A DNA stretch of 64,000 bases from Flavobacterium sp. Lineage in GTDB: Bacteria > Bacteroidota > Bacteroidia > Flavobacteriales > Flavobacteriaceae. This document shows, piece by piece, positions 51,798 to 59,560 of the stretch (position 1 is its first letter; each line of letters begins with the position of its first letter). The position numbers and the translations under genes are program-made. The stretch spans positions 1 through 64,000 of the forward strand of contig NZ_JAIXYH010000072.1 of assembly GCF_027490375.1 (NCBI RefSeq). Reading direction: 5' to 3'. The notes beneath the pieces are model-generated. The model worked only from the letters and a program-made list of their open reading frames with translations, was not told the origin of the DNA and did not search any database.

Positions 51798-52511
51798 ATG
51801 AAAATCCCAAGCAACATTAAGGTCATAGCTTTTGATGCCGACGACACCCTGTGGGTCAATGAGCCGTATTTTCAAGAAGTGGAAACACATTTCTGCGAAC
51901 TTATGGCGCCGTATTTATCGCGTCATCAGCTTTCAGCCGAACTTTTCAAAACAGAAATCGACAATTTAAAATACTACGGATACGGAATTAAAGGCTATAT
52001 CTTGTCGATGATCGAAGCCGCTTTGTTGATTTCCAACAATACGATTAGCAATGAAGTCACCGCGCGTATACTTGCTCTTGGTAAAGAATTAATCGAGAAA
52101 CCTATCGAAATACTCGACGGAGTGCCCGATGTTTTAAAGGCATTTTCGGGCAGATACAAACTCGTTGTCGCAACTAAAGGCGATTTATTAGACCAGCATC
52201 GGAAATTACATAAGAGCGGTCTTGGACATTATTTCCACCATATAGAGGTCATGTCTGACAAACAAGCGAGTGATTACAGAAAACTATTAAATCGTCTCGA
52301 AATTAGTGCAGATGATTTTCTAATGATCGGAAATTCACTAAAATCAGATGTACTTCCCGTAATTGAAGTTGGCGGATATGCCGTACATATTCCGTTTCAT
52401 ACTACCTGGGCGCACGAGAAAATCGACCATCAAGTAGTTCACGAACGTTTTACAACCTGCGAGAATATCCATGAAGTAACCGCCTTATTCAGCGATGAAA
52501 CAACAAATTGA
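51798..52511 (+). CDS. HAD-family hydrolase
   Basis: A 237-residue phosphatase-type enzyme. Motif I is FDADDTLW near residue 14, motif II a Thr in VVATKGDLLDQ, and the motif III/IV region MIGNSLKSDVLPVIEVGGYA. The cap is helical (about 25-95). Its substrate is unknown. It lies 2 bp after metG and overlaps the next gene by 17 bp, so they probably share a transcript. Confidence 0.85.
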   Translation: MKIPSNIKVIAFDADDTLWVNEPYFQEVETHFCELMAPYLSRHQLSAELFKTEIDNLKYYGYGIKGYILSMIEAALLISNNTISNEVTARILALGKELIEKPIEILDGVPDVLKAFSGRYKLVVATKGDLLDQHRKLHKSGLGHYFHHIEVMSDKQASDYRKLLNRLEISADDFLMIGNSLKSDVLPVIEVGGYAVHIPFHTTWAHEKIDHQVVHERFTTCENIHEVTALFSDETTN

Positions 52512-53124
52512 TCTCGAAAATTGGAATCGTAAAGCGCACTTTCACTTTTTTAAAACCTTTGAAGAGCCATTTTTTGGCGTCACCGCTGTAGTCGACATAC
52601 AGAATGCTCTTCGATTCGCGAAAGAACAAAATCAGAGTTTGTTTTGTACCTATTTGTATTGTTGTTTGAAAGCGGTTTCTGAAGTTCCGGCGCTGAACCT
52701 GCGTATCGAAGATTCCGAAGTATATCGATATCCCTATAGCCACGCATCGGCAACTATTTTGCGACCTGATGGCACGTTTGGATTTAGTTATATCCCATTT
52801 AATCCCGATTTTTTAACATTTACAGCCGCTGCAAAGCAGGAAATCGTTCGCGTACAAAACACTTCCGGTTTGTTTACACGCACATTTGACGAAGCAAATT
52901 TGATACATGTGTCAACGTTTCCAAACTTGCACTTTACGGCGCTGTCGCACGCCCGAAAATTTAGCATTTCGGATAGTTGTCCGAAGATTACGTTTGGTAA
53001 ATTTGAGAGGACAGACAATGAAATTGCGATGCCCGTTGCTGTTCACGTTCATCACGCGCTTGCCGACGGCCGTGATGTAGAGCATTTTTTTGTTGCATTT
53101 CAGAAAAATCTAAATGAACTATGA
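52495..53124 (+). CDS. Chloramphenicol acetyltransferase-like protein
   Basis: A 209-residue protein of the CAT fold. The catalytic HHALADGRD near residue 185 holds the active-site His (HHxxxDG pattern), and the length is that of type A CATs (about 210-220). It overlaps the HAD hydrolase gene and is embedded in a core operon, so it may be a housekeeping acyltransferase rather than a resistance gene. Substrate not determined. Confidence 0.82.
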   Translation: MKQQIDLENWNRKAHFHFFKTFEEPFFGVTAVVDIQNALRFAKEQNQSLFCTYLYCCLKAVSEVPALNLRIEDSEVYRYPYSHASATILRPDGTFGFSYIPFNPDFLTFTAAAKQEIVRVQNTSGLFTRTFDEANLIHVSTFPNLHFTALSHARKFSISDSCPKITFGKFERTDNEIAMPVAVHVHHALADGRDVEHFFVAFQKNLNEL

Positions 53125-54473
53125 AATTTCTTTTACGAGTATTTCTATTATTTACAGCCCTTTCAACTTCTGCCCAGCAAATAGATGCCTTACCAATAAA
53201 TTGGAGCAAGCGCACTCAAAATGCAAAAGTTGCACTATTTGCCGATAGTGAACAAAAGAATTTATACGTTTTAGCCAATAACCAAGGTCGTTTAAAGGTG
53301 TTGCGATACAACTCCGCCCTATTTCTCAGAGATTCGGTAAGTTATCGCGTGAATGAAACTTTTCAGAAGGACATGGTGATGACTTTTGAGAACGATAGCG
53401 TTTTCATACACGCTATAAACGAAACAGAAAATCGAGTTCTGACTGTAAAAACCGATACAAATTTCGAAACGTATCGTATGGGCTCAAATAAACTATTTGA
53501 TGAAGACGAAATAAGCCTTGTACGATTTCAAGATGGCGATCGAATGCATTTTTTAGTAGTAAACAAAAAAAGTAAATCTTGCTTTGTTTACACCTTACAA
53601 GGAAATAACCTAACAAAAAAACTGCTCAACACAGCTGTCTTCGACAATTTTAACGGGAAAGAACTTTTTACAGACTTCCTTCGTAAAGGAGATTTCGCTG
53701 AAATAAACGATCAGTTTACTCCTTTTATGGAAACTATTCCTGCCGACAAGTGTTTCTTCAAATCAGGAAAAGCTCGTTTTCTTCGAACTAGAAACGGCAA
53801 AGCAAGCATTCAGGAAATCGACTTCAATGAATACAGTGCTCGAGTGGAAAGCTTTGATTCGAAAATACAAGAGCCTGCAAACTACGCTGCTTTTCTAGGA
53901 AAAAAAGAACTATTTGAAACCTCGGTAAATAAAGATAGTTTAGTTTTAATTGTAACCGATCTTCAAACGAAAAAGCAAATAAAACGCTTTCAAATTGAGG
54001 CAAAAACAGAAGCGAAGAATTCCGATTTCATGCTTTATGAACAGCGAAATGAAGGAAATCCACGACCAGAATACCAAGCTAAGAGGTTTTTAAGAAGACT
54101 TTCGCAATCGCAATTAGGAATTAGTGTTTACGAATCCTTACACGGAAAGTTAATTACTATAGGTGGTGTCGACTCGTCTATATCCGCCGGAGGAATTATA
54201 CTTTCCGCTGCAGCCGCAGTAACAGAATTCGACACGGGTGCCGACTTCTACGAAAACAGTATACTGTTCATTTCCGAATTAGCAACCGATGTCTTTTTGC
54301 AACCAAAAAAATATAAACGCTGCATTCCTGCCATCGACGAAATACTTCAATTCAATACAGAAAACAAGGTAGAAATAAGCGCAATCGCCAAATTTCGAAA
54401 TATATACATTCAAGCAGCTTTTATCCCCGCAGATCAAACGTTGAATGTGTCTAAATTTCAAGATCGCGACTAA
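53121..54473 (+). CDS. Hypothetical exported protein
   Basis: A 450-residue protein I do not recognise. MKFLLRVFLLFTALSTSAQQ is a signal peptide; the mature part is soluble and mixed alpha/beta, with repeated short strand patterns but no WD or kelch repeat I can trace. Its ATG overlaps the CAT-like gene stop (ATGA), so translation is coupled. Confidence 0.8.
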   Translation: MKFLLRVFLLFTALSTSAQQIDALPINWSKRTQNAKVALFADSEQKNLYVLANNQGRLKVLRYNSALFLRDSVSYRVNETFQKDMVMTFENDSVFIHAINETENRVLTVKTDTNFETYRMGSNKLFDEDEISLVRFQDGDRMHFLVVNKKSKSCFVYTLQGNNLTKKLLNTAVFDNFNGKELFTDFLRKGDFAEINDQFTPFMETIPADKCFFKSGKARFLRTRNGKASIQEIDFNEYSARVESFDSKIQEPANYAAFLGKKELFETSVNKDSLVLIVTDLQTKKQIKRFQIEAKTEAKNSDFMLYEQRNEGNPRPEYQAKRFLRRLSQSQLGISVYESLHGKLITIGGVDSSISAGGIILSAAAAVTEFDTGADFYENSILFISELATDVFLQPKKYKRCIPAIDEILQFNTENKVEISAIAKFRNIYIQAAFIPADQTLNVSKFQDRD

Positions 54474-54513
54474 GCAAACGCGTATTCTTGCTAACTTTAC
54501 TAAAAAAAATATT

Positions 54514-55032
54514 ATGTTATCAAAATCGGTTGAACAGGCACTCAATAACCAAATTCGTATCGAAGCAGAAAGCTCGCAGATTTACTTGTCGATGGCATGT
54601 TGGGCAGAAATTCAAGGTTTAGAAGGTGTTGCACGCTTTATGTATACGCAATCTGATGAAGAGCGTGTACACATGTTGAAACTCATCAAGTTTGTAAACG
54701 AACGCGGTGGGCACGCACACATCACCGAACTCAATGCCCCAAAAACCACCTTTAATACATTTCAGCAACTTTTTAGCGAATTATATAAACACGAACTTTT
54801 CGTGTCGCAATCTATTAACGAGCTGGTGCACATCACGCTAAGCGAAAAAGATTACGCAACACATAACTTTTTACAATGGTACGTTGCCGAACAAATTGAA
54901 GAAGAAGCACAAGCAAAAACCATACTCGATAAAATCAACTTAATCGGCGATGATAAAGGCGGCTTGTACTTGTTTGATCGCGACATCCAACAAATTACCG
55001 TAACAAGCCAAATTCTGCCTGGCGCAAATTAA
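54514..55032 (+). CDS. ftnA: Non-haem ferritin
   Basis: A 172-residue iron-storage protein. The four-helix bundle carries the ferroxidase ligands in MLSKSVEQALNNQIRIEAES (Glu17), CWAEIQGLEG, SDEERVHMLKLIKF (Glu/His pair), and QWYVAEQIEEEAQAK. ATG at 54514 was chosen because it matches the family start; the frame is open upstream into the preceding gene. Confidence 0.96.
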   Translation: MLSKSVEQALNNQIRIEAESSQIYLSMACWAEIQGLEGVARFMYTQSDEERVHMLKLIKFVNERGGHAHITELNAPKTTFNTFQQLFSELYKHELFVSQSINELVHITLSEKDYATHNFLQWYVAEQIEEEAQAKTILDKINLIGDDKGGLYLFDRDIQQITVTSQILPGAN

Positions 55033-55073
55033 TTCTTTGCTTAAATTTATTTAGAATGTATTAAAATAAGTTT

Positions 55074-55081
55074 TATTTTTG
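55074..55081 (+). promoter_or_regulatory. Probable -7 promoter element
   Basis: TATTTTTG, 15 bp before the small Cys-rich gene. Confidence 0.45.
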
Positions 55082-55096
55082 CTCAAATGTTTGCAG

Positions 55097-55273
55097 ATGA
55101 GCAAGAAGGAAGCGGAAAAGAAAACCGACAAAAAGAAGAAGCAAAAAGAATTGGTCAAGAAATTGAAAATTGCCTCGAATTGCAAAGCTTCTTGTTGCGA
55201 GAAATACAAAAAAGGTAAAGACAAGCGTTGCAAACGATGTCCGATGTTCGATTTATTGAAGAAAATCGCATAA
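55097..55273 (+). CDS. Small Lys- and Cys-rich protein
   Basis: A 58-residue protein. The first half is charged (MSKKEAEKKTDKKKKQKEL); the second carries five Cys in CKASCCEKYKKGKDKRCKRC and then PMFDLLKKIA. The Cys spacing suggests a small metal-binding knuckle. I recall proteins of this kind in flavobacteria but know no function. It has its own promoter-like element. Confidence 0.65.
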   Translation: MSKKEAEKKTDKKKKQKELVKKLKIASNCKASCCEKYKKGKDKRCKRCPMFDLLKKIA

Positions 55274-55305
55274 ATCTGTCCTTCGAGGCAGATTTTTTTT
55301 TGGGG

Positions 55306-55452
55306 GTTCCGGCGGCTAAATTCGTCACGCTTCGCAAACGCAATATCCGTACGGCCGCCGTCAGGCTGTTCGCTCCCCCCGATATCTATCGAGGTTGTGG
55401 CATAAGCGCCACCACAAAAAAGGCTTTCTCCTGCCATCCTTAACGCGAAAAA
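55306..55452 (+). repeat. Dispersed structured intergenic element, type 2
   Basis: Inverted match of 25858-26010: GTTCCGGCGGCTAAATTCGT, then about 75 bp nearly identical; then a different short hairpin (GTGGC 55397-55401, GCCAC 55408-55412); then the shared CCATCCTTAACGCG. CCGATATCTATCG (within 55378-55391) is a damaged form of the CCGATAGCTATCGG palindrome. Confidence 0.75.
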
Positions 55453-55545
55453 TCGTTACCGGCCTAAGTGCTAGGCGAAACGACAATTTTCAAAACCTAA
55501 AAATTCGCCACGAACGTTTTGAAATCTACAGAACTTAAAACAAAA

Positions 55546-55582
55546 AACCCCAACAAGACAGCATTGGCTCATTGGGGTTTCT
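55546..55582 (-). terminator. Terminator of the bacilliredoxin gene
   Basis: AACCCCAA and TTGGGGTT pair across a ~17-nt loop just beyond the stop; on the minus strand it is followed by a T run (A's at 55537-55545). Confidence 0.65.
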
Positions 55583-55598
55583 CAAATCGGAGTTGTTC

Positions 55599-56009
55599 TT
55601 AGCAAAATTGCGTATACGCGTCTTGCAAGTTCTCGGCAATCATCTCTGCCGGTCTGCCTTCAATATGATGACGTTCTAACATGTGAACCAACTCTCCGTC
55701 TTTAAACAAAGCGATGCTCGGCGACGAAGGTGGGAACGGAAACATGTGCTGGCGTGCCGCATCTACTGCCTCACGATCAACACCAGCGAAAACAGTAACC
55801 AACTGGTCGGGCTTTTTAGCAGCACCAAGGCTGTGCTTTGCGCCCGGACGTGCATTACGAGCCGCGCAACCACAAACCGAATTAACTACTACCAAAGTAG
55901 TTCCCGGAGCAGCAAGAGCGCTATTTACTTCATCTGCGGTATATAATTCGCGAAAACCAGCGTCGGCCAGCTCTTTTCGCATAGGTAAAACCATTTCTTC
56001 AGGATACAT
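55599..56009 (-). CDS. BrxA/BrxB-family bacilliredoxin
   Basis: A 136-residue thioredoxin-fold protein that removes bacillithiol (or a related low-molecular thiol) from proteins. The CGC active site is in VVNSVCGCAARNARPG, near residues 53-55. MYPEEMVLPMRKELADAGF is the typical family start. TAAATTTG at 56029-56036 (minus strand) is a probable -7 element 20 bp upstream. Bacteroidota use bacillithiol, so the role fits. Confidence 0.92.
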   Translation of the reverse strand: MYPEEMVLPMRKELADAGFRELYTADEVNSALAAPGTTLVVVNSVCGCAARNARPGAKHSLGAAKKPDQLVTVFAGVDREAVDAARQHMFPFPPSSPSIALFKDGELVHMLERHHIEGRPAEMIAENLQDAYTQFC

Positions 56010-56028
56010 AGTACTTGTTTTTAGACTG

Positions 56029-56036
56029 CAAATTTA
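56029..56036 (-). promoter_or_regulatory. Probable -7 promoter element for the bacilliredoxin gene
   Basis: TAAATTTG on the minus strand. Confidence 0.45.
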
Positions 56037-56086
56037 CCGCTAAACAAGCGGATTAAAAACTCTACAATCATAAACTTTTCTTATGG

Positions 56087-57256
56087 TTACAGCGGTCTTG
56101 GCGATAGTCCGACCATTCGGCGCAACAAAGCGGCAACAAAGGGCAGCTTCGGACATGCCCAAAAAATGCGCAATTCTTCCGTAAAACGCGTTTCTTCATC
56201 CAAAAATTTCAAAATCAGAGCCGCAGGCAACTTTTTAAAAAGCGATGCAAACACCGCGCTTCCCAATTCGTTATTGCGGTAAAGAACATCCACAAAAAGC
56301 AAATCATAAAACCAAAATCGGTTAAAATAGCGGAGCTTTCGAAAATCGAAGTTACTGTGCAAGTTCCCTACAAGCGATTTCGCCTTCTTTCGAGACGAGC
56401 TAAAAGTAAATCCAGTACTCGCTTTGGTCCAACCACCCGCCGATCCAATGTAGGCCACGTGTTTTGAATTTTTATTCCAAAACGGATAACAACTCATCGG
56501 AATGGCTCCTTGCTCCGTTTCGTAAACCTCGTAATCAAAAATACGTCGCTGATTCAAATACGCTTTTATCGCATCGGTGTAAACATGATCAGCAACAATT
56601 TCCGGAGAGAAGTACGTAAATTCAAAAAGTGCTTCGGTGTTCGAAAAAGGCAAGACGTACATAAAACGTGTATTTCCGTCTTGCGGTAAATCGAAATCCA
56701 TAAACGTGAGCGCGTTCGGATCGATTAACGGGTCTTTCGTTCGAATCTTCCAACCAATAAAATGCTGCCAGAGCATCGGGTATTTGGTTTGGTGCGCTGT
56801 TTCCTCATTGTGAAAAACCGAAACAAACAACTTTTTGCAATTGTAAACTGAGGTTTCCGTTCGCACAACTACCCCATATGCCGACTCGTTATGGTTTTCG
56901 TATCGTTCGAGTTTATAAGTTACTATTCCCGATTTCTCGAACTTCTGCTTGAGCGAAGTGTAAAAAGCTGCCGACTCAACCGTTTTGTATTTATACGGAT
57001 GCAGCGCTACGGTAGTTTTAAAATCTGCGGCAGCGAAAATGGCATGATCCCAATACTGAGCCGCAATTTTGTCAAACTTGCCTTTTCCACTTTCCCAGAA
57101 ACTCCAGGTCCGATCGTTCGAATTTTTGGAAACGGCTTCCAGTATTAAGATTCGTTGCTGATCAAACCGTTTAGACTTGAGCATTTCGTCGACGGTGAGT
57201 AAAGTCGATAAACCGCCGCCGATAAAGATATAATCGTAATAACTAACTGTTTCCAT
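56087..57256 (-). CDS. crtY: Lycopene cyclase
   Basis: A 389-residue FAD-dependent cyclase that turns lycopene into gamma- and beta-carotene. DYIFIGGGLSTLL near residues 8-20 is the dinucleotide-binding loop, followed by DRTWSFWE (about 49-56) and IPMSCYPFWNK, characteristic of the CrtY family. ATG at 57256 overlaps the TonB receptor stop (ATGA), so it is translated from the same mRNA. No other carotenoid gene is in the window. Beta-carotene might feed yellow pigment or retinal synthesis. Confidence 0.9.
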   Translation of the reverse strand: METVSYYDYIFIGGGLSTLLTVDEMLKSKRFDQQRILILEAVSKNSNDRTWSFWESGKGKFDKIAAQYWDHAIFAAADFKTTVALHPYKYKTVESAAFYTSLKQKFEKSGIVTYKLERYENHNESAYGVVVRTETSVYNCKKLFVSVFHNEETAHQTKYPMLWQHFIGWKIRTKDPLIDPNALTFMDFDLPQDGNTRFMYVLPFSNTEALFEFTYFSPEIVADHVYTDAIKAYLNQRRIFDYEVYETEQGAIPMSCYPFWNKNSKHVAYIGSAGGWTKASTGFTFSSSRKKAKSLVGNLHSNFDFRKLRYFNRFWFYDLLFVDVLYRNNELGSAVFASLFKKLPAALILKFLDEETRFTEELRIFWACPKLPFVAALLRRMVGLSPRPL

Positions 57257-59481
57257 CAATCGAGAATATAGCGCATACCGACAAAAAACCGACGGCCTTG
57301 ATTTTGAGCATAAATGTAAGAAGGATCGAACGAAAGCGCGTACGGATTATCGGGTGTTGGCAAAATATTTCCTTGCGGATCGGTTTGTACGTTCGTATCG
57401 AACGGATCATTGGCACGAGCAATTAAAAAAGGCGTGTGTTTATCCGGTCGGAAATCGAACATGTTTTTTACGCCGCCAATCACGGTAAAGTGCTTCGCGA
57501 AGGTAAACGCCAATTGAATGTTCTGTAGCGAGTAAACCGGCGAATATTCAGGCCGCGGATCGAGTGGGCCAAGTAACGGCAAACGCATCGGGCCAACAAG
57601 CGTTGCTGTGTAGTCTAGGTTTAGTTTTGATGTCACCGGAAAACTAACCGTTGCTACGCCCGACCACGATTCGGTAAGCACAGGCGTTCGAGTGACACCG
57701 TCTTGCCGATTCTTAACATCCATAAAAGTAGCTCCAAGATTCACGCGTGTTTTATTCGGAAATATCGCATCGAAAGTCAGATTAACACCAGCTGTTCGCG
57801 AAAAGCCGTTTAAGTTTTTGTAAATAACCTGATTGGGATTGGTGTCGTAATCGGCAATGATCGCGTTAGTGAAATAGGTGTACCAGGTGTTGGCTTCTGC
57901 GGAAAGCAAATGTCCGGAACTGAGGTAAAATTTCTTGCTGTAATTGAGCGTCGCATTCCACGACGATTCTGGTTTTAAATCTTCCAAAATAAGTACTTCC
58001 CGAGCACCCGTTAATGCTGCGTGATCTTCTGAAAACAAATTGACTACACGAAAACCTTTTCCTGCATTCAAACGCACAATCTGATTTGCAGGCAGTTCAA
58101 ATTTGTACGCAACTCGCGGTGTGAAGATCAAACCGTGAGCGCTGTTGTAATCGGTTCTCGCGCCAAGCAAAAGCGAATTCTTATCGTCGAACTGAATTAA
58201 ATCTTGCACAAAAACCGACGGAATGTGCATAATGTCGGCAGTTGGGGTAACTGTAGTGTTGTCGTTGTATCGCTGATAACGATAGGCAGCTCCAAATAGC
58301 AAGGAATGCTTTTTTACAACAAATTCTTTGGTAAGTTGTGTAAACGCAATTTGCTGATCGGCGAGGTAAAAAACCGAACCATAAACCGAATTCTGATGGT
58401 GTGATGTGTACGAAAATCGGAGGTCGCTACCTTTTAGAAAATCCGATTTATACCCGCCAAAAAGTTCAAGACGCGACGTGTAAATCGACTCTCCATAAAT
58501 CACATCGCCTCCGCGAAACGATTCATTCCAACGCATATCACCACCCCACCGATCTTCATACAAATACCTGCCGGCAAACTCCAGCTTACTGCGATCGGAA
58601 AAAGAAAACTGTGCTTTAGAAAACAAACTAATGCGCTGCTGTAAACTCAAATCGGTAAAATTGTCGTTGTTCTTATCCACGGGCTCGTTGTAGTAAAATG
58701 CGTTTGTGCCAAATAATACAGAACCTTTTTTTCCAGCCCTAATCCGATATCCTAAATCTAAATTGTGTTCGCCGTAAGTTGTCGAGAAATTATCAAAACT
58801 AAACCGCGGCGAATTTTGCGGATCTTTCGTAATTACGTTAATTAAACCTCCCATCGATTCACTACCGTATAAGGCTGCTGCCGGACCGCGAACTACTTCA
58901 ATACGATCAATCATTGCAGCGGGAATGCCCATCAGTCCATACACCGTTCCCAGCGCACTAACAATGGGCATACCGTCGATGAGAATTTGTGTATACGGGC
59001 CCGGTAATCCGTTAATTCTGATATCGCCCGTATTGCAAACTGCACAGTTAACTTGCGGTCGAATGCCGTTTACTTGTTGCAAACCTTCAAATAAATTGGC
59101 ATTCGGACTCTGTTTCAAAAAAGCGCCTCGATAAACCTCAACCGGAACCGGACTCTTCATTCTGCTTACGGGCGACAAAGTTCCGGTAACCACAACTTCA
59201 TTCAAATTCTCCCCTTGAGCCGAAGTTAGTCGCACTTCATTGAAAATGGTTGGATCTAAAAAAATCGTTTCTCGCAAAGACTTGTACGTAAATTGAAATG
59301 CCGTTGCTGAAGAACTGAAATCAAAATTACCGTTCGCGTCGGACATTGCAACAAATACCGAATCGACATAAATTTCAACTCCACCTTGCAAAACCGAATC
59401 CATATAAACCACGCCACGGTACTGTTGCCCGAAAACAACTGCGGATACCAACAAAAACAGCAACGCGATTTTATTCTTCAT
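57256..59481 (-). CDS. TonB-dependent outer-membrane receptor
   Basis: A 741-residue receptor. Signal MKNKIALLFLLVSAVVFGQ, a short carboxypeptidase-like front (about 20-85), the plug domain (about 95-215: VVVTGTLSPVSRMKSPVPVE, DRIEVVRGPAAALYGSES) and a 22-strand barrel ending YAQNQGRRFFVGMRYILD. A CAVC pair stands in the plug just before GDIRINGLPGPYTQILIDG. It faces an Nramp/MntR-type operon across a palindrome-bearing region, so manganese or iron import across the outer membrane is a reasonable guess. Start ATG 59481 chosen for the signal peptide. Confidence 0.88.
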   Translation of the reverse strand: MKNKIALLFLLVSAVVFGQQYRGVVYMDSVLQGGVEIYVDSVFVAMSDANGNFDFSSSATAFQFTYKSLRETIFLDPTIFNEVRLTSAQGENLNEVVVTGTLSPVSRMKSPVPVEVYRGAFLKQSPNANLFEGLQQVNGIRPQVNCAVCNTGDIRINGLPGPYTQILIDGMPIVSALGTVYGLMGIPAAMIDRIEVVRGPAAALYGSESMGGLINVITKDPQNSPRFSFDNFSTTYGEHNLDLGYRIRAGKKGSVLFGTNAFYYNEPVDKNNDNFTDLSLQQRISLFSKAQFSFSDRSKLEFAGRYLYEDRWGGDMRWNESFRGGDVIYGESIYTSRLELFGGYKSDFLKGSDLRFSYTSHHQNSVYGSVFYLADQQIAFTQLTKEFVVKKHSLLFGAAYRYQRYNDNTTVTPTADIMHIPSVFVQDLIQFDDKNSLLLGARTDYNSAHGLIFTPRVAYKFELPANQIVRLNAGKGFRVVNLFSEDHAALTGAREVLILEDLKPESSWNATLNYSKKFYLSSGHLLSAEANTWYTYFTNAIIADYDTNPNQVIYKNLNGFSRTAGVNLTFDAIFPNKTRVNLGATFMDVKNRQDGVTRTPVLTESWSGVATVSFPVTSKLNLDYTATLVGPMRLPLLGPLDPRPEYSPVYSLQNIQLAFTFAKHFTVIGGVKNMFDFRPDKHTPFLIARANDPFDTNVQTDPQGNILPTPDNPYALSFDPSYIYAQNQGRRFFVGMRYILD

Positions 59482-59490
59482 AAAAATATT

Positions 59491-59524
59491 TTTAGACAAA
59501 TCTAAAAATAGATTTCCATTTGTC
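59491..59524. promoter_or_regulatory. Probable DtxR/MntR-type operator
   Basis: TTTAGACAAATCTAAA (59491-59506) has perfect six-base arms, overlaid on ATCTAAAAATAGAT and on a wider pair GACAAAT (59495-59501) / ATTTGTC (59518-59524). It lies 10 bp upstream of the TonB receptor start and near the Nramp promoter. DtxR-family regulators bind such AT-rich palindromes, and the regulator gene is the second gene of the Nramp operon. Confidence 0.55.
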
Positions 59525-59534
59525 AAATTATTTA

Positions 59535-59542
59535 TATATTTG
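59535..59542 (+). promoter_or_regulatory. Probable -7 promoter element for Nramp operon
   Basis: TATATTTG, 19 bp before the Nramp start; the palindromic operator sits just upstream, where a bound repressor would cover the -33 region. Confidence 0.5.
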
Positions 59543-59560
59543 TTTAGAATAGTGAAGTTT

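Noticed and set aside
52495..53124. Acquired chloramphenicol resistance gene
   Set aside because: It lies in a core operon with overlaps to its neighbours and shows no sign of transfer, so a housekeeping role is more likely.
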